64,000 nt of DNA from Cardinium endosymbiont of Dermatophagoides farinae. Its GTDB lineage: Bacteria > Bacteroidota > Bacteroidia > Cytophagales > Amoebophilaceae. Within the stretch, counting starts at the first letter, position 1. Each line of letters opens with the position of its first letter. The stretch spans positions 868,001-932,000 of the forward strand of contig NZ_VMBH01000001.1 of NCBI RefSeq assembly GCF_007559345.1, in the 5' to 3' direction. The position numbers were made by a program, and so were the translations under genes. Below, in pieces: positions 41,345-51,363 of the stretch. The notes beneath the pieces were generated by a model. That model was not told the DNA's origin, did not search any database, and saw only the letters and a list, made by a program, of their open reading frames with translations.

Positions 41345-41548
41345 ATTGATTTTGTATATCACTCTCCGTAATTTATAGCATATTTTTAGATTTTCCATCT
41401 TACTTCCTCGAGGCAAGTAGAATTGAAAAAAGTCTTTTAATAAGCAGCACTTACCTGGCTCGGTAGTGCCACGGTAGGAAGGGAAAACGCTTGATTTGCC
41501 CCTTGCCTTTGGATCAAGAGGCAAATAAGATAAGATAAAGTAAAAGCG

Positions 41549-42028
41549 CTATGCTTTATCAGCAACGGTTTCAACAGCTGTTTCAGCTGCTTCTTCTACA
41601 GGAGTAGTGGCACTTTTTCTCCTCCTTCGTCGTGTTGTTTTAACGGCTTTAGCTTCTTTTGTATACATGTCATTGTAATCAACCAATTCAATCATACACA
41701 TAGCTGCATTATCGCCAGCACGATTGGCCAACTTAATGATGCGCGTATAGCCACCTGGACGCTGCTCAATCTTTTCAGCAATATGATTAAAGAGTTCTTT
41801 TACAGGCTCTTTGTCTTGAAAATGCGAAAAAACCATTCTTCTAGAATGGGTAGTATCCTGCTTTGCTCTGGTAAGAATAGGCTCAATAAATGAACGCAAC
41901 ACCTTTCCCTTAGCCAGGGTGGTAACAATACGCTTATGCATAATGAGCGACTTAGATAAATTCATAAGCAATGCCCTCCTATGACCTGCCGGCCTGCCGA
42001 TCCGATTAACTTTGTTTCTATGCCTCAT
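41549..42028 (-). CDS. rplQ: 50S ribosomal protein L17
   Basis: Last gene of the alpha operon. The start [20 protein letters not shown] is the family signature. Residues after about 120 form a charged, Ala/Thr/Arg-rich tail ([19 protein letters not shown]), longer than in E. coli and common in Bacteroidetes. Separated from rpoA by a 217-base spacer that holds repeat family B. Confidence 0.95.
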   Translation of the reverse strand: MRHRNKVNRIGRPAGHRRALLMNLSKSLIMHKRIVTTLAKGKVLRSFIEPILTRAKQDTTHSRRMVFSHFQDKEPVKELFNHIAEKIEQRPGGYTRIIKLANRAGDNAAMCMIELVDYNDMYTKEAKAVKTTRRRRRKSATTPVEEAAETAVETVADKA

Positions 42029-42059
42029 TGGTTTGTCCTAATACGACCTTAAATTTACT

Positions 42060-42214
42060 AGACTTTACTACAAAACGCGCTTATGCTCTGGAATTTGTAG
42101 GAGATACGGAGCGCAAAACCGCAGCGTACTAGGTGTACGTGAGGATTTAAACACTGGATCGGATCTCCTGGATCATCGTGCAAATTACCAGCAAAAGTTA
42201 GCGTTTAGCAGGAA
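42060..42214. repeat. Repeat family B between rplQ and rpoA
   Basis: Contains AGACTTTACTACAAAACGCG, GTAGGAGATACGGAGCG, GTACGTGAGGATTTAAACAC, CCAGCAAAAGTTAGCGTTT. It is an inverted relative of the copy at 51582-51725; the ends resemble each other. Confidence 0.7.
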
Positions 42215-42245
42215 GCCTACTCTATAACTTAACTTTAAATAAAAC

Positions 42246-43229
42246 CTACCCATCTAACTTATAGCCAGAGAGATCCATACCAATTTTTAAATTCTTTTCT
42301 GCTAAAAGTTGATCGATCTCATCACGTGACTTCCGGCCAAAGTTTCTAAACTTCATGTTGTCAAAATCCTTGACCGTTACCAAGTCTTCTAAGGTCTCGA
42401 TGCCTGCGGATTTCAGACAATTTAACACGCGAGAAGAACACTTCAACTCAGTAATATGGGTTTTAAGATTTCTTTGCATGGCTACCGTTTCTTCATCTAA
42501 GATCTGAACGATTTCATCATCTGGTGATTGTGGAACAATCTCCTGACCAGATAACAAATTCAGATGCTGAATCATTAACTTAGCCGCTTGCCTAATGCTT
42601 TCCTCTGGACTTATAGAACCATCCGTTTTTACTTCAAAGGTCAATTGCTCATAATCTGTACGCTGCTCCACACGCATGTTCTCTACACGGTATTGAACGC
42701 TTACAATAGGAGAAAAAATGGCATCAATAGAGATAAGACCTAAAACTGGATCTTTAGGTTTATTATCCTCAGCTGAAAGATACCCCCTATGCTTGACTAT
42801 ATGGAGCTCTATATCAAAACTGGCCGATGCATCAAGCCTACAAATTAACAAATCTGGATTTAAAACCTCAAAAAAAGGAGTGGCTTTAGCAATGTCACCT
42901 GCACGAAACTCAGATTTATTAACCCGAACCGAAACAACAGCATCACCGCCTTCTGCAATCTTCTTTAAACGAACTTGTTTAAGATTTAAAATAATCTCTA
43001 CCAGATCTTCTTGTACCCCTTCAATGGTAGAAAACTCATGACGGATGCCAGGAATCTTAATGGAAACAATAGCATACCCCTCCAGGGAAGATAACAATAC
43101 CCGCCTAAGGGTATTACCAATCGTAGTGCCATACCCCTTTTCAAGTGGACGAAAACTAAAAATGCCACGTACGGGATCAACCTTCTCCACAAATATCTTT
43201 TCGGGCATTTGAAATGCTAATGACGACAT
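42246..43229 (-). CDS. rpoA: RNA polymerase alpha subunit
   Basis: Assembles the RNA polymerase core and contacts promoters and activators. The N-terminal dimerisation domain has GTTIGNTLRRVLLSSLEGYA and EFSTIEGVQEDLVEIILNLK; the C-terminal domain has LNCLKSAGIETLEDLV and FRNFGRKSRDEIDQLL. Length 327, intact, start MSSLAFQMPEK. Repeats flank it on both sides (42060 and 43262). Confidence 0.97.
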   Translation of the reverse strand: MSSLAFQMPEKIFVEKVDPVRGIFSFRPLEKGYGTTIGNTLRRVLLSSLEGYAIVSIKIPGIRHEFSTIEGVQEDLVEIILNLKQVRLKKIAEGGDAVVSVRVNKSEFRAGDIAKATPFFEVLNPDLLICRLDASASFDIELHIVKHRGYLSAEDNKPKDPVLGLISIDAIFSPIVSVQYRVENMRVEQRTDYEQLTFEVKTDGSISPEESIRQAAKLMIQHLNLLSGQEIVPQSPDDEIVQILDEETVAMQRNLKTHITELKCSSRVLNCLKSAGIETLEDLVTVKDFDNMKFRNFGRKSRDEIDQLLAEKNLKIGMDLSGYKLDG

Positions 43230-43261
43230 ATAGAATTTATATTTTATTTAAAAAGTCTAAT

Positions 43262-43313
43262 AGACCGCTTTCAAAACTGAATGGCCAGTGGCAACTAGGT
43301 CTTGAAAAAAGCC
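43262..43313. repeat. Short remnant related to family A ends
   Basis: AGACCGCTTTCAAAACTGAA ... AGGTCTTGAAAAAAGCCT between rpoA and rpsD. It keeps the inverted ends but lacks the core. Confidence 0.45.
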
Positions 43314-43325
43314 TATATAGAAGCA

Positions 43326-43934
43326 CTATTTAGAATGGAGCTCAACAATGCTTCGTTCATTAATTTCTTCTGGTATTTCAGAACGCTGTGGAAAAGCAAG
43401 AAATTTTCCTACCATCAATGATGGATCCCACTCCAACCAACTATATTTATTAGATGGATTAGTTGCTACGTTATGAACAATCAAAGCCATTTTTTGTGCT
43501 TTCTTTGCGATGCCGATTATTTCCCCAGGCCTTAAAGTATAAGAAGGAATATCCACTATTCCTCCATTCACTGTAATGTGCCCATGGGATACCATTTGCC
43601 TTGCTTCGCCGCGTGTAGTAGCAATGCCTAGCCTATAAACGGTATTGTCTAAACGTGCCTCTAGCCGCTGAAGGATTACTTCACCGGTAATGCCTTTCGC
43701 TTTAGCAGCTTTTTCACAAAGGTTCTTAAACTGACGCTGCAGTAAACCATAGGTATATTTTGCTTTTTGCTGCTCTACCAATTGAAGCCCAAACTGGGAA
43801 CGCCTTTTACGCCTTTTACCATGCTGCCCCGGTGGGTAATTTTTTTTCTGCAACACCTTATTAACAGACGAACCAAATATGGAACTATTATATCTTCTTG
43901 CAACTTTTGCTTTTGGACCACGATATCTTGCCAT
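43326..43934 (-). CDS. rpsD: 30S ribosomal protein S4
   Basis: Primary 16S-binding protein, 202 residues, no Cys zinc motif. Motifs: MARYRGPKAKVARRYN, KNYPPGQHGKRRKRRSQFG, and the S4 RNA-binding domain RLEARLDNTVYRLGIATTRG followed by ARQMVSHGHITVNGG. Intact. Confidence 0.96.
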   Translation of the reverse strand: MARYRGPKAKVARRYNSSIFGSSVNKVLQKKNYPPGQHGKRRKRRSQFGLQLVEQQKAKYTYGLLQRQFKNLCEKAAKAKGITGEVILQRLEARLDNTVYRLGIATTRGEARQMVSHGHITVNGGIVDIPSYTLRPGEIIGIAKKAQKMALIVHNVATNPSNKYSWLEWDPSLMVGKFLAFPQRSEIPEEINERSIVELHSK

Positions 43935-43972
43935 AGATTATTTTCTTCTCTAACTTAAAAATAAGTAACCTT

Positions 43973-44117
43973 AAGCCTCTTTCGAAACTCGATTGCTAAA
44001 TGGCAATTTTGGTATCAAAGCTGGTCTTTGCTCCTCAAATACAGCTAAGTATGCTGCGGTGCTCGACTGCGCTTCTCCTAAAAATTGCTGATCACAAACC
44101 GCTTTCGACAGCGGCTT
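43973..44117 (+). repeat. Family A repeat, AAGCC-end subfamily, between rpsK and rpsD
   Basis: Core as in family A (GCTGCGGTGCTCGACTGCGC, AAATTGCTGATCACAAA), but ends are AAGCCTCTTTCGAAA and TTTCGACAGCGGCTT. It sits in the middle of a ribosomal operon, in the transcript orientation opposite to the genes. Confidence 0.85.
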
Positions 44118-44120
44118 ATT

Positions 44121-44513
44121 TTATGGGCGCCTACGCTTAGGTGGCCTACAACCATTATGCGGGAGAGGCGTAACATCTTTAATCGACATTACTTCTATAG
44201 AATGCTCTTGAAGGGTGCGAATGGCTGATTCACGACCAATCCCTAGCCCCTTTACAAATACATTTACCCGTCGTAAACCCAACTCATGGGCAGCTTTTGC
44301 ACAGTCGGCCGATGCCATCTGAGCAGCATATGGAGTGTTTTTTTTAGATCCCTTAAAACCCATCTTACCGGAAGAAGACCAAGCAATCACCTGACCAACC
44401 TCATTTGTAATCGAAATAATAAGATTATTAAAAGTAGCTTGAATATGGACCTGCCCCTCTTTACCAACCTTTACAACCCTTTTTTTAACTTTACTTTTTC
44501 CCGTATTTTTCAT
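44121..44513 (-). CDS. rpsK: 30S ribosomal protein S11
   Basis: 130 residues, in the platform of the 30S subunit. Motifs: [40 protein letters not shown] and [17 protein letters not shown] at the end. Intact; its stop is 3 bases after the family A repeat. Confidence 0.97.
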   Translation of the reverse strand: MKNTGKSKVKKRVVKVGKEGQVHIQATFNNLIISITNEVGQVIAWSSSGKMGFKGSKKNTPYAAQMASADCAKAAHELGLRRVNVFVKGLGIGRESAIRTLQEHSIEVMSIKDVTPLPHNGCRPPKRRRP

Positions 44514-44572
44514 AGTAATTTTCTATAAACTTCCTTTAATAAGAAAGGAAAAGCATGCACTGAAAGGAAACC

Positions 44573-44950
44573 TTATTTAATAGCCTTCTTCTTATTGGCA
44601 ATGGTTTTAGGCTTTCCTTTACGCGTTCTGGCATTGGTTTTGGTCCGCTGACCACGAACAGGTAACCCCATTTGATGTCTATGGCCTCTATAACACTTAA
44701 TCTCAACCAACCGCTTAATATTCAAACGAATCTCTGATTTTAAGTCTCCTTCTATTTTATATACACCACGAATGGCCGTTCTGATGGATTTTAATTCATC
44801 ATCTGTCCAAGTAGATACCCGACGGTCTTTGTCCATCTGAACCGATTCAAGAATTTTATTTGCAGAACTTCTGCCAATTCCATATATATATGTAAGCGCA
44901 ATCTCTCCTCGCTTGTTATCTGGAATGTCTACACCTAATACCCTAGCCAT
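44573..44950 (-). CDS. rpsM: 30S ribosomal protein S13
   Basis: 125 residues, head of the 30S subunit. Start [20 protein letters not shown], then [14 protein letters not shown] and the C-terminal [20 protein letters not shown]. The gene follows rpmJ with a 3-base gap. Confidence 0.97.
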   Translation of the reverse strand: MARVLGVDIPDNKRGEIALTYIYGIGRSSANKILESVQMDKDRRVSTWTDDELKSIRTAIRGVYKIEGDLKSEIRLNIKRLVEIKCYRGHRHQMGLPVRGQRTKTNARTRKGKPKTIANKKKAIK

Positions 44951-44953
44951 ATT

Positions 44954-45070
44954 CTACCCTTGTCTTTGTTTAAATTTAGGCTGCTTCTTATTGATTACAT
45001 ACAATACACCTTTACGGCGTACAATCTTGCAATCCACACTTCTTTTTCTAACAGATGTTTTAACTTTCAT
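44954..45070 (-). CDS. rpmJ: 50S ribosomal protein L36
   Basis: 38 residues, read as [20 protein letters not shown] and then [18 protein letters not shown]. It has a Cys but the classic C-x2-C and late His/Cys pattern is only partly kept (one Cys), as in C-minus forms. Too short for automatic calls, but position between infA and rpsM confirms it. Confidence 0.93.
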   Translation of the reverse strand: MKVKTSVRKRSVDCKIVRRKGVLYVINKKQPKFKQRQG

Positions 45071-45081
45071 AATTCGTCTAC

Positions 45082-45309
45082 CTATTCGGTTGTTTTGTAT
45101 CTGTGCACAATCCTGGCTTGCGTTAAATCATACGGGGTTAATTCCATTCTAACGGAATCGCCAGGAAGAATCCTAATATAGTTTTTACGCATCTTCCCAG
45201 AAATATGCGCCCTAACGATATGACCATTTTTAAGCGCAACCTTGAACACTGCATTTGGCAATGCTTCTTGTACTATTCCACCTTGTTCAATAGGAGGTAT
45301 CTTAGCCAT
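45082..45309 (-). CDS. infA: Translation initiation factor IF-1
   Basis: An OB-fold protein of 75 residues. Motifs: [40 protein letters not shown], and [18 protein letters not shown]. Start at [11 protein letters not shown]. It is separated from secY by a 273-base gap holding repeat family B; the map gene often found here is absent. Confidence 0.95.
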   Translation of the reverse strand: MAKIPPIEQGGIVQEALPNAVFKVALKNGHIVRAHISGKMRKNYIRILPGDSVRMELTPYDLTQARIVHRYKTTE

Positions 45310-45469
45310 ACTATTTTTTCTAATCTTGCTTTATCTTTGCTTATCTACGCTTTTCTATTTTGCCTAGCACCGTGGCTACACTACTCAAAAGCCAAGGACA
45401 ACGCCCCTTGTAACAATCTGTTTTTAGCCGTTCGGGGGTAATATACTAAATTATTGCGAACATTAATAA

Positions 45470-45557
45470 CCTCCTTTCGAAACGCTAACTTCTGCTGGTA
45501 ATTTTCAGACCGTTTCTCCTACAAATTCTGCACTATAAGCGCATTTCAATTAGAAGG
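45470..45557. repeat. Repeat family B, short copy between infA and secY
   Basis: CCTCCTTTCGAAACGCTAAC ... GTTTCTCCTACAAATTCTGC ... GCATTTCAATTAGAAGG; internally deleted relative of 51582-51725. Confidence 0.65.
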
Positions 45558-45582
45558 CTAAGTATTCAACATACTATAATTA

Positions 45583-46872
45583 CTACGCCCTAACTCCTTT
45601 GTTAATAATTACTTCATACCGACGCATTAACAGGTAACTTTCAATTTGTTGAATCGTTTCCAACATGGAACTGACCATAATTAACAAAGAAGTGCCTCCG
45701 TAGAATCTAGAAAAAGGTAAACTTAAACCAGCCATACAGGCGAAAGCAGGCAAAATAGCAATTATGGCCAAAAAAACAGCACCTGGAAGAGTAATCCGAT
45801 CCAAGACACCATCTAAAAAACGAGCGGTTGCATTGCCAGAGGTTACACCAGGAATAAAGCTACCGGCACGCTTCATATCTTCTGCTATTTGAACAGGGTT
45901 GACTGTAATAGCAGTATAAAAAAATGTAAAAACAATAATGAAAAAGGCAAACAAAAGGTTAAATAGCCAACTAGTGATATCTTGCAACATGCCACTGATA
46001 TGGGCCAAACAAACAAACTTATCTTTCCATAAACCCAATAAAAATGAAACAGCAACAATCAAAAGATTGGCAAATATAATGGGCATTACACCTGCACTAT
46101 TGAGCTTAAAAGGTATATATTGACGCTGGCCTCCATATATAGTACTGGTACTCAATTGCTTTGCATATTGAATGGGAACCTTACGTGTGGCTTGTGTAAA
46201 GGCAACTAGGGTCAGGACAATTAAAAACAAGACGAATAGTTCAAGTACAAATAAAAACATAGACCTACTGCCACGGTAGACTGCTTCTTGGTATAAAGCA
46301 GAGGGAAAAGAAGATACGATACCAACCATCATTAACATGGTTACGCCATTGCCAATGCCTTTGTCTGTAATTTTTTCTCCTAGCCACATGCAAAATAGGG
46401 CGCCTGCGGTTAAAATAATAATAGAAATAAAAATAAAAAAGGTGCGACTGATAGACACATTGCCGCTGCCTGTAGCAATGAACAAATATTGAAAAGACTG
46501 AAATATAGCAATAAAAATAGTAAGGATGCGGGAAATTTGGGCGATTTTACGTTTGCCCATCTCTCCTTCACGTTGTATCTTTTGAATTTTTGGCCAAGCA
46601 ATGGACAAAAGCTGCATAATGATAGAGGCGGAAATATAGGGGGTAACACCAACTGAAAAAACAGAAACTTGGCTCAGCGAACCGCCTAGAAAACTATCAA
46701 GTAAGCCAAAGACGCGTTTTGCACTGCCAGAAATTTGTGTTACATCTATACCGGGCAAAACAATAATGCTACCTATTCGGAAAATTGCCAAAAAGAACAA
46801 AGTATTCCTTATACGGATACTAAGCTCCTTGATCAAAAATATATCCTTAATAACCTTAAATAATTTATTCAT
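45583..46872 (-). CDS. secY: Protein translocase subunit SecY
   Basis: Central membrane channel of the Sec translocon. Start chosen at 46872 (MNKLFKVIKDIFLIKELSIR), which overlaps the rplO stop; upstream codons belong to rplO. Ten hydrophobic segments can be followed; motifs VSVFSVGVTPYISASIIMQL, QKIQREGEMGKRKIAQISR and YYGGTSLLI-like near the end (FYGGTSLLIMVSSMLETIQQ). Length 429, normal. Intact. Confidence 0.96.
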   Translation of the reverse strand: MNKLFKVIKDIFLIKELSIRIRNTLFFLAIFRIGSIIVLPGIDVTQISGSAKRVFGLLDSFLGGSLSQVSVFSVGVTPYISASIIMQLLSIAWPKIQKIQREGEMGKRKIAQISRILTIFIAIFQSFQYLFIATGSGNVSISRTFFIFISIIILTAGALFCMWLGEKITDKGIGNGVTMLMMVGIVSSFPSALYQEAVYRGSRSMFLFVLELFVLFLIVLTLVAFTQATRKVPIQYAKQLSTSTIYGGQRQYIPFKLNSAGVMPIIFANLLIVAVSFLLGLWKDKFVCLAHISGMLQDITSWLFNLLFAFFIIVFTFFYTAITVNPVQIAEDMKRAGSFIPGVTSGNATARFLDGVLDRITLPGAVFLAIIAILPAFACMAGLSLPFSRFYGGTSLLIMVSSMLETIQQIESYLLMRRYEVIINKGVRA

Positions 46873-47323
46873 AAATAGGCAATATAGTAACTGCTCCGCC
46901 AAGATCTTGAATAGCTTGTAAAGCAGCAGCTGAACAACGATGGGCAGCAACAGAAAGCTTAAAGGTTAATGCGCCACCTCCTAATATTTTGTACTTTTCA
47001 TGCTTGCCAATGATGCTATGCTTTCTCAAAAAGAGATGATCTATACAAGGGACTTGATACTTCTCGGCCAATACTTGTAAGGTAGAAAGATTTAAAGGTG
47101 TAAACTCAATGCGACTAGGACATTTAAATCCATACATGGGAATACGCCTCTGCAATGGCTGCTGCCCGCCTTCAAAGCCAATTTTTCTTTTATAACCAGA
47201 TCTAGACTGGGCACCATTATGACCACGGGTAGCAGTGCCTCCTTTACCAGAACCTTGACCTCTACCTACACGCTTTTTATGCTTTAAAGCGCCTACTGCT
47301 GGTTTAAGTGTATGTAATTCCAT
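46865..47323 (-). CDS. rplO: 50S ribosomal protein L15
   Basis: 152 residues, start at 47323 (MELHTLKPAVGALKHKKRVG). Glycine-rich N-terminus GRGQGSGKGGTATRGHNGAQ and GFEGGQQPLQRRIPMYGFK. Stop overlaps secY start. Confidence 0.95.
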   Translation of the reverse strand: MELHTLKPAVGALKHKKRVGRGQGSGKGGTATRGHNGAQSRSGYKRKIGFEGGQQPLQRRIPMYGFKCPSRIEFTPLNLSTLQVLAEKYQVPCIDHLFLRKHSIIGKHEKYKILGGGALTFKLSVAAHRCSAAALQAIQDLGGAVTILPIYE

Positions 47324-47329
47324 AAGCAA

Positions 47330-47509
47330 TTATATCTTTTCTGTAACCACTAAATGGTTAACTTTTGCTACCATACCCAATATTTGAGGCGTAGCTGCAA
47401 CGACAACAGGCTTGTTGATGCGACCCAACCCAAGTGCTTTAATGGTAGCTTTTTGGGATTTAGGACGCCTGATTAAACTGCGTACCTGAGTAATTTTAAT
47501 TTTTTCCAT
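47330..47509 (-). CDS. rpmD: 50S ribosomal protein L30
   Basis: About 59 residues with start at 47509 (MEKIKITQVRSLIRRPKSQK). KATIKALGLGRINKPVVV is typical of L30. Tightly spaced between rpsE and rplO. Confidence 0.93.
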   Translation of the reverse strand: MEKIKITQVRSLIRRPKSQKATIKALGLGRINKPVVVAATPQILGMVAKVNHLVVTEKI

Positions 47510-47516
47510 AAGAACC

Positions 47517-48032
47517 TTATCCATTAAAGACTTTATCTAAGGAGATGCCACGCTGTTTGGCAATGGTCAAGGGATCACGCAATTGCAATAGGGCTTTAAA
47601 GGTTGCCTTGACTACATTATGCGGGTTAGAAGAACCTTGAGACTTAGACAAAACATTTTTCACGCCTACACTTTCTAAAACAATGCGCACACCGCCACCG
47701 GCAATGACACCGGTACCAGAGGCTGCTGGCTTAATCAGCACATGCCCACCACCATACTTACCAACTGCACCATGCGGAATGGTGTCACGTAAAATAGGCA
47801 CTTTGATGAGGTTTCGCTTGGCTTCTTCTACTCCTTTTGCAATCGCATCTGTTAACTCTTTTGCCTTGCCAAGTCCATAGCCTACCACACCATCTCCATT
47901 GCCCACTACTACCACCGCAGCGGAACTAAACCTACGCCCACCCTCGACTACCTTGGTAACACGCTTAATGGCTACTACCCTCTCTTCAAGATTATAGTCA
48001 CTGGCTTTGAGTTTTCTACCACGTAATATCAT
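47517..48032 (-). CDS. rpsE: 30S ribosomal protein S5
   Basis: 171 residues, involved in decoding fidelity. Motifs: [60 protein letters not shown] and [19 protein letters not shown]. Intact. Confidence 0.96.
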   Translation of the reverse strand: MILRGRKLKASDYNLEERVVAIKRVTKVVEGGRRFSSAAVVVVGNGDGVVGYGLGKAKELTDAIAKGVEEAKRNLIKVPILRDTIPHGAVGKYGGGHVLIKPAASGTGVIAGGGVRIVLESVGVKNVLSKSQGSSNPHNVVKATFKALLQLRDPLTIAKQRGISLDKVFNG

Positions 48033-48037
48033 TTTAA

Positions 48038-48391
48038 CTAAAATTTAAGACCTTTTACCCGAGCACCTTCAGCCAACGCTTTGACCTTACCATGGTAAAT
48101 ATAGCCAGAACGATCAAATACAATGGCTGTAATACCTTTAGCTAGCGCTTGCTCAGCAATAGCTTCTCCTAACGCCAATGCTCCAGCAACATTATTTTTA
48201 CCAATCTTTAACTTATACAGAGAAGTAGAGAGTAGCGTTTCTCCTTTATCATCATTAATAAGCTGTACATACATAGAAGTATTGCTCTTAAAAAGAGAGA
48301 GACGGGGCTGCTCTAGTGTCCCATGCAAACGCCTTCTAATCCTTTTTCTAACTTTAAGCCTTCTTTCTACTTTTTTATCCTTTACTTTCAT
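48038..48391 (-). CDS. rplR: 50S ribosomal protein L18
   Basis: 117 residues, binds 5S r[42 protein letters not shown] and the C-terminal [21 protein letters not shown] short family A remnant separates it from rplF. Confidence 0.95.
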   Translation of the reverse strand: MKVKDKKVERRLKVRKRIRRRLHGTLEQPRLSLFKSNTSMYVQLINDDKGETLLSTSLYKLKIGKNNVAGALALGEAIAEQALAKGITAIVFDRSGYIYHGKVKALAEGARVKGLKF

Positions 48392-48428
48392 CTTTTCTAC
48401 TGGATACTAAATAGTTCAAATATACATT

Positions 48429-48500
48429 AGACCTTTTTTGAAACCTATTTGTAATGCGCAATGACACCAAAATTGCCATTTAGCAATAGATTTGCAATCT
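48429..48500. repeat. Family A, internally deleted short copy at the rplF stop
   Basis: AGACCTTTTTTGAAACCTAT ... ACACCAAAATTGCCATTTAG ... AGATTTGCAATCT; 72 bp with the core missing. It overlaps the last two bases of the rplF coding region. Confidence 0.65.
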
Positions 48501-49048
48501 ATTTCTTAGTAGACTTACCCACCTTACGTCGCACCTGCTCACCCAAGAATCTAACACCTTTGCCTTTGTAAGGCTCTACTTTTCTCAAGGAACGAATTTT
48601 AGCAGCCATCTGACCAAGGAGTTGCTTGTCGATGCATTCCAAGTGCACCAGTGGACTTTTTCCTTTAGGCAGTTCAGCCGTAACAGTTATTTCTTCTGGC
48701 AAAACCAAAACAATATCATGAGAATAACCTAAACTTAGCTCTAACAAGTTGCCTTGAACATTGGCTTTGTAACCAACCCCACTAACTCTAAGGTGCACTT
48801 AAACCCAACACTAACGCCTACCACCATATTTTGAATCAAAGCCCTATATAGGCCATAAAGGGCCTTAGACTTTTTAGCATCTAACGGTACAACCTTAACC
48901 AATCCCTCGGAAACTTCAACCATAATGGTTGGATCAACTTGCTGTTGCAAGACACCCTTAGCCCTTTAACTTGTATGATTCCTCCATCTACCACGGATAC
49001 TACAACGCCTGGTGGCACATTAATGGGCTGCTTCCCTATCCTTGACAT
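48499..49048 (-). CDS. rplF: 50S ribosomal protein L6, with two apparent frameshifts
   Basis: Essential large-subunit protein, recognisable in three frames: MSRIGKQPINVPPGVVVSVV from 49048, then LQQQVDPTIMVEVSEGLVKV and ALYGLYRALIQNMVVGVSVG, then RVSGVGYKANVQGNLLELSL to KGVRFLGEQVRRKVGKSTKK at 48499. One base is missing near 48960 (KGPKGVL region) and one near 48787 (TLRVSGVG). Joined, the protein has a normal 183 residues and all motifs. A cell could not live without L6, so sequencing error or slippage is more likely than loss. Confidence 0.85.
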
Positions 49049-49059
49049 TTTTCCTAATT

Positions 49060-49458
49060 TTAGTAAACATAACAAAGTACTTCACCACCAACATGGGCTT
49101 TTCGCGCTTCTTTATCGGTCATAATGCCCTTGGAGGTAGACAATATGGCAATACCCAATCCATTAATAACACTGGGCATAGCAGCAACCGTGGCATATTT
49201 ACGCAAGCCTGGTTTGCTTACACGCGTTAACTTTACAATAGCTGATTGCTTTGTAAAAGTATCATACTTGAGGGCAATTTTAATAATGGGCTGGACGCCA
49301 TTTGGCACCACCTTATAGCCGCAAATGTATCCTTTTTCTTGTAATACTTCTGTAAGCTTCGTCTTTGTTTTTGAAGCGGGAATTTCTACAATGCTATGTT
49401 TGGCATGAATAGCATTCCTGATCCTAGTAAGATAATCAGCTATTGGATCTGTAGTCAT
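49060..49458 (-). CDS. rpsH: 30S ribosomal protein S8
   Basis: 132 residues, 16S central domain binder. Start MTTDPIADYLTRIRNAIHAK; end with ISTSKGIMTDKEARKAHVGG-like stretch and EVLCYVY. Intact. Confidence 0.96.
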   Translation of the reverse strand: MTTDPIADYLTRIRNAIHAKHSIVEIPASKTKTKLTEVLQEKGYICGYKVVPNGVQPIIKIALKYDTFTKQSAIVKLTRVSKPGLRKYATVAAMPSVINGLGIAILSTSKGIMTDKEARKAHVGGEVLCYVY

Positions 49459-49500
49459 AGTAATTATATATATATTAACGAAATCATAAAAAGATATATA

Positions 49501-49543
49501 ATATCTTTCAAAACTCGATTGCTAAATGGCAATTTTGGTGTCA
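49501..49543. repeat. Family A half copy between rpsN and rpsH
   Basis: ATATCTTTCAAAACTCGATT then GCTAAATGGCAATTTTGGTG; one end and part of the core only. Confidence 0.5.
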
Positions 49544-49554
49544 TAGTAAGATGC

Positions 49555-49824
49555 CTACCAACTTGCTTTTTGTATACCTGGTAGCTTCCCCTCTAAAGCC
49601 CATTTTCTAAAGACCAATCGGGAGACGCCAAATTTTCTAATATAGCCACGGGCCCTGCCGGTTATATTACACCTGTTGCGCAACCTAACAGGAGAAGCAT
49701 TTTTAGGAAGCTTATCGAGTGCCATATAGTTTCCCTGTTCTTTTAACGCAGCTCTTTTGGCAGCATATTTTGCTACCAAGTTCCTTCTTTTCCTATCTCT
49801 TGCTTTGACGGATTCTTTTGCCAT
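49555..49824 (-). CDS. rpsN: 30S ribosomal protein S14
   Basis: 89 residues, long form without zinc Cys. [40 protein letters not shown], ends LPGIQKASW. Intact. Confidence 0.96.
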   Translation of the reverse strand: MAKESVKARDRKRRNLVAKYAAKRAALKEQGNYMALDKLPKNASPVRLRNRCNITGRARGYIRKFGVSRLVFRKWALEGKLPGIQKASW

Positions 49825-49835
49825 AACTTTTTAAA

Positions 49836-50389
49836 TTAATCTTGCTCGACATTAAAGGGCATGCCTAAAGCTTTCAAGAGCTGAAATGCAACTTCATTGT
49901 TCCAGCAGTTGTAACAAAAGTTATATTCATACCATTGATCTTAATCACTTTATCAATGCTAATTTCTGGGAATATGATTTGTTCCTGAATGCCAATATTG
50001 TAGTTACCTTTCCCATCGAACCCAGTGGTGCGTAAGCCCCAAAAATTTCTAATCCTGGGCAATGCAATAGATATCAGTCGATCGAGAAATTCATACATAA
50101 GGCGCCCACGTAAAGTAACCTTTACACCAATAGGCATACCAAGCCTCAGCTTAAAGTTAGAAACTGATTTTTTTGCACGGGTAGCTACTGCACACTGGCC
50201 AGTAATAGCGGTTAACTCTTCTAACCCAAGCTGGATAAGCTTTTTATTGGATACGCCATCACCTAATCCTTGATTGATACATATCTTATGTAATCTAGGG
50301 ACTTGCATAGGAGATGCATACCCAAATAGCGCTTTAAGGGAGGGAATAACTTCCGAAAAATACTTTTCTTGTAATCTAGGCTTAAACAT
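49836..50389 (-). CDS. rplE: 50S ribosomal protein L5, 3' frameshift
   Basis: Binds 5S rRNA. Start [20 protein letters not shown]; motifs [40 protein letters not shown] and [20 protein letters not shown]. The frame then gives an early end (KLHFSS, 49874), but the -1/+1 frame continues [20 protein letters not shown] to 49836, the expected C-terminus of L5. One base is missing near 49905-49912. Same reasoning as rplF: error or slippage more likely than loss. Confidence 0.85.
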
Positions 50390-50729
50390 TTTTTATAAAA
50401 TTTCCTGTTTTTTTAGCATACCGCTGGAGCGAACCGGCTTCATTGTGCTTTCTGCCCACACGAGTAGGCTGGCCACTTGCCGGATCTATTAACATGAGAT
50501 TGCTGATATGGATAGGCGATGGCTGTCTCTGGATCATTCCTTTAGGATGCTCCGCAGAAGGCTTTAAATGTCTAGCTACTAGGTTCATACCCTCTACAAC
50601 TGCACGATATGTTTTAGGAAATACTTTTAAAACAGCACCTTCTTCATTTTTATGCTTCCCTGTTAAAATTTTTACACGATCTCCTCTTCGAATGTGAATC
50701 TTGAGGTTCTTTTTTATTGTTGTCTTCAT
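50382..50729 (-). CDS. rplX: 50S ribosomal protein L24
   Basis: 115 residues with KOW motif [20 protein letters not shown]. Middle [19 protein letters not shown]. Its stop overlaps the rplE start (by 8 bases). Confidence 0.95.
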   Translation of the reverse strand: MKTTIKKNLKIHIRRGDRVKILTGKHKNEEGAVLKVFPKTYRAVVEGMNLVARHLKPSAEHPKGMIQRQPSPIHISNLMLIDPASGQPTRVGRKHNEAGSLQRYAKKTGNFIKNV

Positions 50730-50732
50730 GCT

Positions 50733-51101
50733 TTATAGTACTTCATCAGCTAAAGAGGCGATTTTCATAAATTTCTTATCTCGAACCTCACGCGCAACTG
50801 GCCCAAAAACACCTGTTCCTTTAGGCTCATTGTTGTTTTCAATTAAAACAATAGCATTGTCTTCAAAACGAATGTAAGACCCATCTTTGCGCCTTACCTC
50901 CTTTCGGGTACGAACGACGACAGCTTTAGAAATGGTGCCCTTTTTAAGGGTACTAGAAGGGTTAGCTGTCTTTACGGTTACTACAATTTTATCACCCACA
51001 TGGGCATAGCGCCTGCGCGTTCCACCCAAAACGCGAATGCAAAGGGCTGTTTTTGCGCCACTATTATCGGCTACTTTTAGTATTGATTCCTGTTGTATCA
51101 T
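50733..51101 (-). CDS. rplN: 50S ribosomal protein L14
   Basis: 122 residues. [80 protein letters not shown]. Intact. Confidence 0.97.
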   Translation of the reverse strand: MIQQESILKVADNSGAKTALCIRVLGGTRRRYAHVGDKIVVTVKTANPSSTLKKGTISKAVVVRTRKEVRRKDGSYIRFEDNAIVLIENNNEPKGTGVFGPVAREVRDKKFMKIASLADEVL

Positions 51102-51103
51102 GG

Positions 51104-51358
51104 TTATTTAGCTCTTTCTATGATTTCAACCAGCCTCCATCGCTTTTTTTTACTTAAAGGACGTGTTTCCATAATGCGCACCAGGTCACCAATACTGCAA
51201 CTATTTTCTTGGTCATGTGCCATAAACTTGGTGGCTTTTTTGACAAACTTACCATATATAGGATGGATGGCCTTCGTATCCATGACAACGGTTATGGTCT
51301 TATGGGACTTATTACTGGTGACCCTCCCTACTTTTTCTTTTCTTCTATTTCTCAGCAT
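51104..51358 (-). CDS. rpsQ: 30S ribosomal protein S17
   Basis: 84 residues. [59 protein letters not shown]. Two bases before rplN. Confidence 0.95.
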   Translation of the reverse strand: MLRNRRKEKVGRVTSNKSHKTITVVMDTKAIHPIYGKFVKKATKFMAHDQENSCSIGDLVRIMETRPLSKKKRWRLVEIIERAK

Positions 51359-51363
51359 GGTAA

